Positions 44,815 to 53,140 of a stretch of 64,000 nucleotides of DNA are shown piece after piece; within the stretch, counting starts at the first letter, position 1; each line of letters opens with the position of its first letter. The stretch is from Treponema bryantii NK4A124 (lineage in GTDB: Bacteria; Spirochaetota; Spirochaetia; Treponematales; Treponemataceae). The notes under the pieces were generated by a model. The model did no database searches. It worked only from the letters and a program-made list of their open reading frames with translations, and had not been told where the DNA came from. The translations under genes and the position numbers were made by a program. The stretch covers positions 62,001-126,000 of the forward strand of contig NZ_ATWV01000004.1 of assembly GCF_000421345.1 (NCBI RefSeq), written 5' to 3'.

Positions 44815-46392
44815 CTATAAAGTAGCTAATGTGCGGTCAATTCTCGCAAGAGCACGCTCTTTTCCAAGAACTGAAATAGAACCGATAAGTGGAGGAGAAA
44901 CGCGGCTGCCTGTTACTGCCATACGGATTGGCATCATAAAGTCACCGAGTTTAATTCCAAGCTCTTCGGCCTTTGCCTTTGCAAACTCTTCTGCACCTTC
45001 GTGGTCAAGCTCAAATACCTTGCCGACAAATTCTTTTGCAGCTTCCAGAACTTCCTTAGTCTTAGCAGCATCAATGCGCTTTGGAATAATCTGATCTGCA
45101 GGAGGAACTGCAGGCTCTGTAAACATAAAGTGAACCATTTCTGCTGCTTCTGTAAGGAACTTAAGGCGTTCCTGAATAAGAGGCATAAGACCCATAAGTG
45201 TTTTTTCAACATCTTCTGAGCTCATGTTCATACTCTTGTCTACACAGTAAGGCTTTCCGTCTTCGCCCATTGCAACGCCAGAGAACTCTGGGCCAACATT
45301 TGGTTTTGGCTGTGGGTTTTCAGGATTGATTTCAAGCAGGGCGTCGCCTGTTCCTGTAATAAATGGAAGGGTCCACTTGTAGAGCTCTTCTGTCGAAAGC
45401 TGGCGGATATAGTTTCCGTTGTAGTACTCAAGCTTTTTGTAGTCAAAAACTGCTGGAGCCTTGTTCAGGTGCTCAAGCTTAAATGCCTTTGCAAGCTCTT
45501 CGAGAGTATAGAACTCTTTTCCTTCTTCGTAAGAACAGCCAAGCATTGCAACGTAGTTTACGATTGCCTGTGGAAGGTAGCCGCGGGCACGGAACTCGTT
45601 GAGAGATGTAGAACCGTGACGTTTAGAAAGCTTCTTTCCATCTGAACCGTTTACCATTGGAAGGTGACAGAACTCCGGATGCTCCCAGCCGAAAGCGCGG
45701 TACATCTGAACGTGGAGTGGAGTTGAAGGGATCCATTCCTGAGCACGCATTACGTGGCTGATTTTCATAAAGTGGTCATCAACAATATTTGCAAGGTGAT
45801 AGGTTGGGAAGCCATCGCTCTTCAAAAGAACTGGGTCCGGAGAAATATCTTCATTCTTCCATACAATGTCGCCAAGAAGGTGGTCGCTGAACTTTGTCTC
45901 ACCTTCCATAGGAACCTTAAGACGGATTACATATGGCTTACCTGCATCGAGATTAGCCTTTACTTCTTCCGGAGTAAGGTGACGGCAGTTGCGGTCGTAA
46001 CCAGGAGCCATCTTGTTTTCTGTCTGAATCTTTCTTATGCGGTCAAGGCGTTCTGCATCACAGAAGCAGTAGTAAGCCTCTCCCTTTTCTACGAGTTCAT
46101 AAGCATATTTTTTGTAAAGCTCAAAGCGTTCACTCTGAACATAAGGGCCGTATTCGCCGCCCTTAGAACCGCCTTCGTCCCAGTCGATTCCAAGCCATGC
46201 CATTGTATCGTAAAGATTCTGAACATATTTTTCGTCGTAACGGGTGCGGTCTGTATCTTCGAGACGCAGAATGAATTTTCCGTTTTGAGAACGTGCAAAA
46301 AGATAATTAAAAAGTGCAGTGCGAACACCACCAATGTGCTGCATACCTGTAGGTGACGGAGCATAACGTACACGAACTTCTTTGTCTGCCAT
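44815..46392 (-). CDS. gltX: Glutamyl-tRNA synthetase
   Basis: 525 residues. The class I signature is PSPTGMQHIGGVRTALFNYL (HIGH-type) and KKLSKRHGS (KMSKS-type), so both active-site loops are intact. It attaches Glu to tRNA-Glu. The anticodon-binding domain is C-terminal (from about 370). Whether it also charges tRNA-Gln cannot be told here. A family B hairpin lies upstream of the start. Confidence 0.94.
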   Translation of the reverse strand: MADKEVRVRYAPSPTGMQHIGGVRTALFNYLFARSQNGKFILRLEDTDRTRYDEKYVQNLYDTMAWLGIDWDEGGSKGGEYGPYVQSERFELYKKYAYELVEKGEAYYCFCDAERLDRIRKIQTENKMAPGYDRNCRHLTPEEVKANLDAGKPYVIRLKVPMEGETKFSDHLLGDIVWKNEDISPDPVLLKSDGFPTYHLANIVDDHFMKISHVMRAQEWIPSTPLHVQMYRAFGWEHPEFCHLPMVNGSDGKKLSKRHGSTSLNEFRARGYLPQAIVNYVAMLGCSYEEGKEFYTLEELAKAFKLEHLNKAPAVFDYKKLEYYNGNYIRQLSTEELYKWTLPFITGTGDALLEINPENPQPKPNVGPEFSGVAMGEDGKPYCVDKSMNMSSEDVEKTLMGLMPLIQERLKFLTEAAEMVHFMFTEPAVPPADQIIPKRIDAAKTKEVLEAAKEFVGKVFELDHEGAEEFAKAKAEELGIKLGDFMMPIRMAVTGSRVSPPLIGSISVLGKERALARIDRTLATL

Positions 46393-46408
46393 AAAAGACT
46401 CCTCTAAC

Positions 46409-46438
46409 TGTCATTGTCGGGCTTGACCCGACAATCTT
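46409..46438. repeat. Single family B palindrome
   Basis: Stem TGTCGGG/CCCGACA between TGTCAT and ATCTT ends. The one family B site in the window without a partner. It is upstream of gltX; the remaining 215 bases to the next gene hold only AT-rich promoter-like DNA and a small TTGAGG/CCTCAA hairpin near 46473. Confidence 0.85.
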
Positions 46439-46615
46439 ATAATATAGAAAATATTGAGTTATTATAATGATTTTGAGGAGATGCCTCAATAGATACTCGT
46501 ACATTGCTTTGTCTGCCTTGAAAAGGGTTTTCTGTGCTTCATATATTATCAGCTGATTCTGCCACTCGCAAATGTCATCCGCAAGAAAAAACTATACTTA
46601 TTTTAAAAGTTACCG

Positions 46616-46621
46616 TATAAT
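46616..46621 (+). promoter_or_regulatory. Possible -10 of the chemotaxis receptor gene
   Basis: TATAAT at 46616-46621. No good -35 is present at the right distance, and no sigma-28 pattern was found. SD TAGGAG precedes the ATG at 46655. Confidence 0.35.
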
Positions 46622-46654
46622 TATAATAACTTTGTTATTAAATTAGGAGATTTT

Positions 46655-48535
46655 ATGAGCTCTAAAACTTCAACAAATGGCATTATGGTACCCTGGTACG
46701 GATACCTTATGATTTTCCTTTTATACATAACCCCATTTGCCTTTATGACACCGCTTGGTTTATTATCAGGCTTATTTACTACCCCTGAAATGGGAATTAT
46801 TTTTGGAAATCCTATTGTAAATATTATGATTGCGCTGATTGTTATAGCGGGAGCCTTGATGACTCTACATTTACGAAGCATAATCACTAAAGCAGAACTT
46901 ACTCCGGAAGGAATTAAAAAGTTTAACAAACAGCTTAAACTTACAGATTTGCTTAATATCGTAATTCCCGTATCTTCAATGATTATTGTGGGGGAAACAA
47001 TTACTATTTTCGTAAGAAAAACTGGCATGCAGCTTTCAGCATTTCAGGGTGGAGACCCGGGCGTATTCATTGTACTTCTTTTCCTTGGCTCCCTTTTTGA
47101 TGTAGGTCTTTTCTTCTATATTCTCCACATCAGAATTATTGAACCAAGGCTTTATGTCATTCCTTTTAATAATAAAGAAATTCCTCTTAATATTATTCAG
47201 AGAAATGTACTCACGCTTACCTTTGCCCTTCTTGGAGTTATCTTTCTCGTAATGATTTGTATTACTCCAGCTAATCTTGCTGCAGGAACATTGGTTGTAT
47301 ACAAAAGAATTTCTCCTATTTTGATTTATAGCGTAATCTACTTTGCAGTTTCAGTTTTATTGCTGACAGCTGATATCATTAATGCCCTAAAACAGATTGG
47401 AAGCATTACAGCTGCGCTTTCTCAGAAGGATTACACTATTACAGACTGCCGCCCTATGCACCGAAGTGAACTTGGTATTATTATTCAGGCTATCAATGAA
47501 TTTAAGAATCAGGCTGGTGATATTCTTCGTGATATTGATGTTTCTACAAAGAAAACTTCAAGTCAGTCTGATGACCTTGTTCACAACATGGATCTTACAA
47601 AAGAAAACGTTGGCAGCATTGTAGAGTCTCTTTCTACTATGAAGCAGGAAATTGAAAATCAGTCTGCCGGTGTAGAAGAGTCTAACTCTTCTATTGAGCA
47701 GATTATGGGTAACATCCGCGCCCTCAACTCTTCTATTGAAGTTCAGGCAGCAGGTGTAACACAGTCTTCTGCAGCAGTAGAAGAAATGGTTGCAAATATT
47801 GCCAGCGTTACTCAGATTCTCGAAAAGAATAATCAAGCTGTAAATGCCCTTACTTCCGCAGCAGACAAAGGTCAGCAGCAGGTTAAGGCTGCCGTTAAAA
47901 CTGCAGAAAGTGTTCTTCAACAGTCTGAAGGCATTTTACAGGCTTCAAGCATGATTCAGAATATTGCAAGCCGTACAAACCTCCTTGCCATGAACGCCGC
48001 AATTGAGTCTGCTCACGCCGGTGAAGCAGGTAAGGGATTCGCGGTAGTTGCCGAAGAAATCCGTAAGCTTGCCGAACAGTCTGGTGAACAGAGTAAGTCT
48101 ATTGATGAAAACCTCCGCGCACTTTCAGAAGCAATCGGCGGTATTTCTACAGATATCAACCTTGTACAGAATGCCTTCCAGAACATTTACGAGCTTTCAC
48201 AGAAGGTTCGCGAGCAGGAAACTGTAATTGCAAACGCAATGGAAGAACAGAATTCCGGTAACCAGCAGGTTCTCGAGGCTATGCGCGAAATCAGTGATTC
48301 TACTACAGAAGTTAAGAATGGTTCTGCAGAAATGCTCGTTGGTGGAGAACAGATTCTTAAAGAAATGAAAAACCTTTCTGAAGTAACACGTGTTATCTCA
48401 GAAAATATGAACCAGATTAATGAGTTCTCTCAGCAGATTTCTGATGCAGTTACTGTTACAACAGCTTCTACAAACAGCACTCAGGAAAATCTGCAGGGAC
48501 TTATGAAAGATTTGGGTTCTTTCAAGTTGAACTAA
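46655..48535 (+). CDS. Methyl-accepting chemotaxis protein with a multi-segment membrane N-terminus
   Basis: 626 residues. About six hydrophobic segments in the first 250 residues (for example [20 protein letters not shown]) with no large periplasmic domain, a HAMP-like link, and a cytoplasmic signalling domain with [20 protein letters not shown]. It should signal to CheA. The lack of a ligand-binding loop suggests sensing within the membrane. It has its own SD and stands alone. Confidence 0.9.
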   Translation: MSSKTSTNGIMVPWYGYLMIFLLYITPFAFMTPLGLLSGLFTTPEMGIIFGNPIVNIMIALIVIAGALMTLHLRSIITKAELTPEGIKKFNKQLKLTDLLNIVIPVSSMIIVGETITIFVRKTGMQLSAFQGGDPGVFIVLLFLGSLFDVGLFFYILHIRIIEPRLYVIPFNNKEIPLNIIQRNVLTLTFALLGVIFLVMICITPANLAAGTLVVYKRISPILIYSVIYFAVSVLLLTADIINALKQIGSITAALSQKDYTITDCRPMHRSELGIIIQAINEFKNQAGDILRDIDVSTKKTSSQSDDLVHNMDLTKENVGSIVESLSTMKQEIENQSAGVEESNSSIEQIMGNIRALNSSIEVQAAGVTQSSAAVEEMVANIASVTQILEKNNQAVNALTSAADKGQQQVKAAVKTAESVLQQSEGILQASSMIQNIASRTNLLAMNAAIESAHAGEAGKGFAVVAEEIRKLAEQSGEQSKSIDENLRALSEAIGGISTDINLVQNAFQNIYELSQKVREQETVIANAMEEQNSGNQQVLEAMREISDSTTEVKNGSAEMLVGGEQILKEMKNLSEVTRVISENMNQINEFSQQISDAVTVTTASTNSTQENLQGLMKDLGSFKLN

Positions 48536-48539
48536 ATCT

Positions 48540-48609
48540 AGATCCTCGGGTCAAGCCCGAGGATGACAACATAAGACCTATGTCATTCCCGGGCTTGACC
48601 CGGGAATCT
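48540..48609. repeat. Family B inverted-repeat pair
   Basis: 48540-48568 (stem CCTCGGG/CCCGAGG) and 48581-48609 (stem TTCCCGGG/CCCGGGAA), facing each other, directly after the chemotaxis receptor gene and just before the dnaE promoter. Confidence 0.88.
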
Positions 48610-48661
48610 TTTTTTTAAACCAAACTTATGCTATAATCGAAAGTCCGGGGGACATTAAAAA

Positions 48662-51600
48662 ATGGCAGATTACCACGAATTTCCGGCAGCCCCAGAAGGC
48701 ACGCCTGTAGCAAACTTTGTACATCTTCACGTACACTCAGACTATTCTCTTTTGGACTCCTGCGCCACTCTGGATAAGCTTGTTGCAAAAGCAAAGGCCC
48801 TCAACATGCCTGCCCTTGCCCTCACCGATCACGGTAACATGTTCGGTGCCCTCAACTTTGAAAAGCTCTGTCATGTAAACGGAATCAACCCGATTGTGGG
48901 CGAGGAATTTTACGTTGCCTACGGAAGTCACTACGAAAAGGAAGATGTTCCTTACAGCCACAAAGGCGAAGAAGGTGACCGTCATGCCCACTACTTCCAC
49001 CTTATCCTGCTTTGTGAAAATCAGAAGGGCTATGAAAATATGTGCTGGCTTTCCAGCCGCGCCTTTTGTGATGAAAATGCCCTTTATTACGGCAAGCCTC
49101 GTATAGACTTTGAACTTCTTGAACAGTATCACGAGGGAATTATCTGCTGTTCGGCTTGTATTCAGGGAGAACTTCCCCAGATGCTGCTTGCCGGCATGGA
49201 CAAGGAAGCAGAAGAGCTTGCCCTTAAATATAAAAATCTTTTTGGTCCGGACCATTATTATATTGAGCTCCAGGATCACGGAATTCCAGACCAGAAAATT
49301 GTTGCGGAAAAACTGATTGCCCTGGCCCACAAGCTGGACATTCCGCTGGTAGTAACAAACGATATTCATTATGTAGAAAAAGAGGATGCCATTGCCCAGG
49401 ATGCACTGCGCTGTATCGGCTTTAAAAATCTTCTTCACGAAAAGCACGCCAAAATGGGCGGCGATATGGATTTGGATAACTGGTATTTCAAGACAGAAGA
49501 GGAAATGAGAGCCCTCTTCCCTCAGTGTCCGGAAGCTTATGACAACACAATTAAGATTGCCAATATGTGTAATCTTACAATCAAACAGTACACAACGCCT
49601 GAACTCAAGGAATGTCTTCCACGCTTTGAGCTTCCTGCTGAATTCCGTACCCACGGAGACGACTACCAGAGCGACCAGAACGACTATGTAAAATATCTTG
49701 TAGAAGAAGGACTTAAAAAGCGCTACAAGGAAATTACTCCCGAAATCCGCGAACGCGCCGACTACGAAATGAATACCATCTTTACAATGGGATTCTCCGG
49801 CTACTTCCTTATTGTTTGGGAATTCATCAACTGGTCAAAATCAACTTATGATAATGTAAACAAAAGGCCTAAGCCTTATATTCCGATTGGACCGGGTCGT
49901 GGTTCCGGTGCGGGTTCTCTTGTAGCCTACGCCATGACAATTACAGATATCGATCCATTCAGATATGGTTTGATTTTTGAGCGTTTCTTAAACCCTGAAC
50001 GTGTTTCCATGCCGGATTTCGACGTTGATATGGACTTCGACTATCGCCAGGATATCATCCAGCATACCCGCGACCTTTACGGCGATGCCAACGTAGGACA
50101 CATTGTAACCTTTGGTACCCTTAAGCCAAAGAACTGTATAGCCGATGTTGGCCGAATCCTCAACATTCCGCTTTCTGAAGTAAACGAGCTCAAAAAATGC
50201 ATTCCGGATAATCCTAAAGCAAAACTTAAGGATGCCTTCAGCGAACCTACAGAAAAAATGCCGGATGGCGGTCAGCTTATTAAATACAAGGATGATCCGC
50301 GCTATCAGGAGCTTTTTGACCTTGCATTCCGCCTTGAAGGTGTAAAGCGAAACACAGGTCTTCACGCATCGGGAATGGTAATTGGTCTTACTCCGCTTCC
50401 GGACTGGGCTCCGGTCTTCAAGGATCCTAAAACCGGTGAAGTTGGCGTTCAGTACACAATGGATATTATTGAGCCTTGCGGGCTCGTAAAGTTCGACTAT
50501 CTTGGACTTAAAACACTTTCGCTTATCCGCTATGCAGAGGCAATCATAAATAAACACCGCCCGGCAGGAACTCCGGAATTCATTACAGCAAATGTAAGCG
50601 AAACCGACGAAGCAACCTTTGACCTTTTTGACCGCGGTGACTCAGTTGCAGTATTCCAGTTTGAATCTCCGGGTATGCAGAAAATTCTTCGTGAATGTAA
50701 ACCCCGCTGCATAGAAGAGCTTGTTGCCTTAAACGCCCTTTTCCGTCCGGGTCCACTGGCTTATATTCCAAAATATATTGAAGGAAAATGGCATCCTGAA
50801 AAAATTGAATATCCTGACCCGGCTCTAAAAGACCTTCTTAAAGAAACCTACGGTATTATGGTTTACCAGGAACAGGTTATGAAGGTAGCCCAGATTATTT
50901 CAGGCTTCTCTCTTGGTGGTGCCGATATGCTGCGCCGTGCCATGGGTAAGAAAAAGCTCGACGTTCTTATGAAAAAGAAGGAAGAGTTTATTGCAGGTGC
51001 CGTAAAAAACGGCCACACAGAAGAACACGCAGCCGAAATCTTTGAAATCATGATTCCTTTTGCGGGCTACGGATTTAATAAATCTCACGCGGCAGCCTAT
51101 TCAGTTCTTGCTTATCGTACAGGCTGGCTCAAGGCTCACTACCCTGCCGAGTTCATGGCAGCAAACCTTACAAACGAAATTACCTCCACAGACGGACTTC
51201 CTTTCTATATAGAAGAAGCCCGCAAAATGGGTGTAGCAGTAGATGCTCCTGACGTAAACCGTTCCGATGTTATTTTCGACGTTGTAGATGGCCGCATTGT
51301 ATTCGGTCTTAAGGGTATAAAGGGAATGGGCGAAGCTGCAGCCCAGGTAATTGTAAACGAACGCGAAAAGAACGGTCCTTACAAAAACTTTATGGACTTT
51401 ATTAAGCGTGTATGTGCAATAGTTGAAAAAGATGAAGATGGCCGCGAAAAGACCTTTGTAAATAAAAAGGCAATAGAAGTTTTGATTAAGACCGGTGCCT
51501 TTGACCATCTGAAAGAAAAGGACGGCACGACTCTAAACCGTCCGACCCTGCTTGCCAACATGGAAGCAGCCCTTGATTATGTTTCTGATTATCTTGAAGA

Positions 51601-52390
51601 CCAGAAAAAAGGACAGGGAGATTTATTCGGAGACCTGGCAGAAGAAGAAAAGAACTTTACAGATTTCCAGTTTAAAAAGATTCCAGACATTCCACAGATG
51701 GAACTTTTGAACATGGAAAAGGAATGCATCGGCTGCTACGTAAGCGGACATCCTCTGGACTCTTACCGCAAAGCAATTGAACATGCCGTAACAGTAAGGG
51801 CTGGTAACATCAACCGAATTGCAGAAGAGAGCAAGGCAGAAAAGGCCGCCCTCGAAGCAAGCGGAATGAAGCCATGGCAGATGCGCGATTCCGGAAAGTC
51901 TTATGTAGCCCTTGGAATGCTAAGCGGAATACATCAGATTACAACAAAGAAGGGAGCCCAGATGGCCTTTGCAAAGCTTAATGATATGGATGGCCAGATA
52001 GACCTCACCTTCTTCCCTAAAACCTGGGAGACTATGCGGGGCCAGATTGAAGACGGCAGCGTTTATGCCTTCCGCGGAAAGGTAGATGGCAGCCGCGACA
52101 CCCCTTCTTTGATAGTAGATTCAATAGAAGATGTTGAACAGATGGAAACTCATGCAGCCCAGTCTGTACATATCAAACTGGACTCAAATTTCACTTCTGA
52201 ACTATCAATTTCGCAATTAAGAGATTTTTTATTTGATAAAATGGGTAAATGCTCAGTATATTTTCATATAGACACAGGAAATAATCCTTATGTCGTAAAG
52301 GCAAACGACCAGATTTCGATGAGTGCCGATGAAACAACTCTGAAGGCACTGAAAGAGATCAACTTCGTACGCGAGGTCTGGACTGAGTAA
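48662..52390 (+). CDS. dnaE: DNA polymerase III alpha subunit
   Basis: 1242 residues, full length. Order: PHP domain with HLHVHSDYSLLDS and ALTDHGNMFGAL; polymerase palm with GPGRGSGAGSLVAYA and the catalytic pair in MPDFDVDMDFDYR; helix-hairpin-helix; OB-fold near the C-terminus. It is the replicative polymerase catalytic subunit of DnaE1 type. An extended -10 (TGCTATAAT, 48629-48637) precedes it. Its leader contains GTCC-GGG-GGAC, which could hide the GGGGGA ribosome binding site in a small hairpin. Confidence 0.95.
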   Translation: MADYHEFPAAPEGTPVANFVHLHVHSDYSLLDSCATLDKLVAKAKALNMPALALTDHGNMFGALNFEKLCHVNGINPIVGEEFYVAYGSHYEKEDVPYSHKGEEGDRHAHYFHLILLCENQKGYENMCWLSSRAFCDENALYYGKPRIDFELLEQYHEGIICCSACIQGELPQMLLAGMDKEAEELALKYKNLFGPDHYYIELQDHGIPDQKIVAEKLIALAHKLDIPLVVTNDIHYVEKEDAIAQDALRCIGFKNLLHEKHAKMGGDMDLDNWYFKTEEEMRALFPQCPEAYDNTIKIANMCNLTIKQYTTPELKECLPRFELPAEFRTHGDDYQSDQNDYVKYLVEEGLKKRYKEITPEIRERADYEMNTIFTMGFSGYFLIVWEFINWSKSTYDNVNKRPKPYIPIGPGRGSGAGSLVAYAMTITDIDPFRYGLIFERFLNPERVSMPDFDVDMDFDYRQDIIQHTRDLYGDANVGHIVTFGTLKPKNCIADVGRILNIPLSEVNELKKCIPDNPKAKLKDAFSEPTEKMPDGGQLIKYKDDPRYQELFDLAFRLEGVKRNTGLHASGMVIGLTPLPDWAPVFKDPKTGEVGVQYTMDIIEPCGLVKFDYLGLKTLSLIRYAEAIINKHRPAGTPEFITANVSETDEATFDLFDRGDSVAVFQFESPGMQKILRECKPRCIEELVALNALFRPGPLAYIPKYIEGKWHPEKIEYPDPALKDLLKETYGIMVYQEQVMKVAQIISGFSLGGADMLRRAMGKKKLDVLMKKKEEFIAGAVKNGHTEEHAAEIFEIMIPFAGYGFNKSHAAAYSVLAYRTGWLKAHYPAEFMAANLTNEITSTDGLPFYIEEARKMGVAVDAPDVNRSDVIFDVVDGRIVFGLKGIKGMGEAAAQVIVNEREKNGPYKNFMDFIKRVCAIVEKDEDGREKTFVNKKAIEVLIKTGAFDHLKEKDGTTLNRPTLLANMEAALDYVSDYLEDQKKGQGDLFGDLAEEEKNFTDFQFKKIPDIPQMELLNMEKECIGCYVSGHPLDSYRKAIEHAVTVRAGNINRIAEESKAEKAALEASGMKPWQMRDSGKSYVALGMLSGIHQITTKKGAQMAFAKLNDMDGQIDLTFFPKTWETMRGQIEDGSVYAFRGKVDGSRDTPSLIVDSIEDVEQMETHAAQSVHIKLDSNFTSELSISQLRDFLFDKMGKCSVYFHIDTGNNPYVVKANDQISMSADETTLKALKEINFVREVWTE

Positions 52391-52404
52391 GGCTACCCCA
52401 GAAA

Positions 52405-52510
52405 CGGTGGTTTCGATACACTTCGCTTCGCGAAGCACTCAACCACCGTAGAAGTCTATATTATTCACCGGTGGTTGAGTAGGTTTCGTAAGAAACCGTA
52501 TCGAAACCAC
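52405..52510. repeat. Two family A palindromic repeats after dnaE
   Basis: 52405-52448 (long apical stem CTTCG/CGAAG type) and 52470-52510 (apical stem GGTTTC/GAAACC), in opposite orientations. The second lies just before the SD of the YggT-like gene. Confidence 0.9.
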
Positions 52511-52525
52511 ATTTTGGAGGACAAC

Positions 52526-53119
52526 ATGATACAAACAATTCTTTCTATTCTTGCAGGTGCTTTGTCACTTTATACACTTTTATGCTTCATTTATATTCTT
52601 ATGTCCTGGTTCCCCGGAGCCAGATTCACAAGATTCGGCCATTTTATGACTGCAGTCTGCGAGCCATATATGGGCCTCTTCCGCAAAATGAGTTTTCTCA
52701 GAATTGGAAACATAGATTTTTCACCTATTGTTTCTCTGGGACTTCTTTCGCTTGCTTCTGCAATTCTTGCAGGAATTCAGCATACAGGAAGAATCTTCTT
52801 TGGCGGAATCCTTGGTACAATTCTAAACTCTCTCTGGGGTATCGCATCTTCCATCATAGGAATCTTTACCCTTCTGATTTTTATCCGCTGGATTTTCCTC
52901 CTGGTCAATAAAGGCAGAACCTCTTATGATTCAGGATGGAATCAGATAGACATGCTTTTGAATAAAATTTCTTATAAAGTAGCAGGAACCTTTACAAAAA
53001 GCGGCATGAGCTACCAGCGCTCCCTTTTGATTTCCTGGATATCTATGCTGGTTGTACTGATTGCAGGACATTTTTTAATTACGATTCTTGCAGCCCTCTG
53101 TTATAGAATGCCTTTCTAA
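52526..53119 (+). CDS. YggT-like membrane protein
   Basis: 197 residues. Two similar halves, each with a pair of membrane segments (MIQTILSILAGALSLYTLLC and later SYQRSLLISWISMLVVLIAG), as in YggT-family proteins; the motif YILMSWFPG and later FIRWIFLLVNKG fit. YggT proteins are linked to envelope and osmotic tolerance with no known reaction. ATG at 52526 is preceded by TGGAGGACAAC; the longer frame from 52475 is encoded by a repeat. It ends 21 bases before recG. Confidence 0.7.
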   Translation: MIQTILSILAGALSLYTLLCFIYILMSWFPGARFTRFGHFMTAVCEPYMGLFRKMSFLRIGNIDFSPIVSLGLLSLASAILAGIQHTGRIFFGGILGTILNSLWGIASSIIGIFTLLIFIRWIFLLVNKGRTSYDSGWNQIDMLLNKISYKVAGTFTKSGMSYQRSLLISWISMLVVLIAGHFLITILAALCYRMPF

Positions 53120-53140
53120 TCTTACAACACGGGGCAGGCC

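Noticed and set aside
46466-46490. Hairpin TTGAGG/CCTCAA near 46473 as a terminator or riboswitch
   Set aside because: Short stem, no T-run, no known aptamer pattern.
48737-49654. Long minus-strand open frame (305 codons) opposite dnaE
   Set aside because: Lies wholly antisense to the conserved PHP and polymerase region of dnaE; composition is that of a shadow frame, with no SD or domain.
52475-52525. Upstream extension of the YggT-like protein
   Set aside because: The extra residues are encoded by a family A repeat and precede a good SD for the ATG at 52526.
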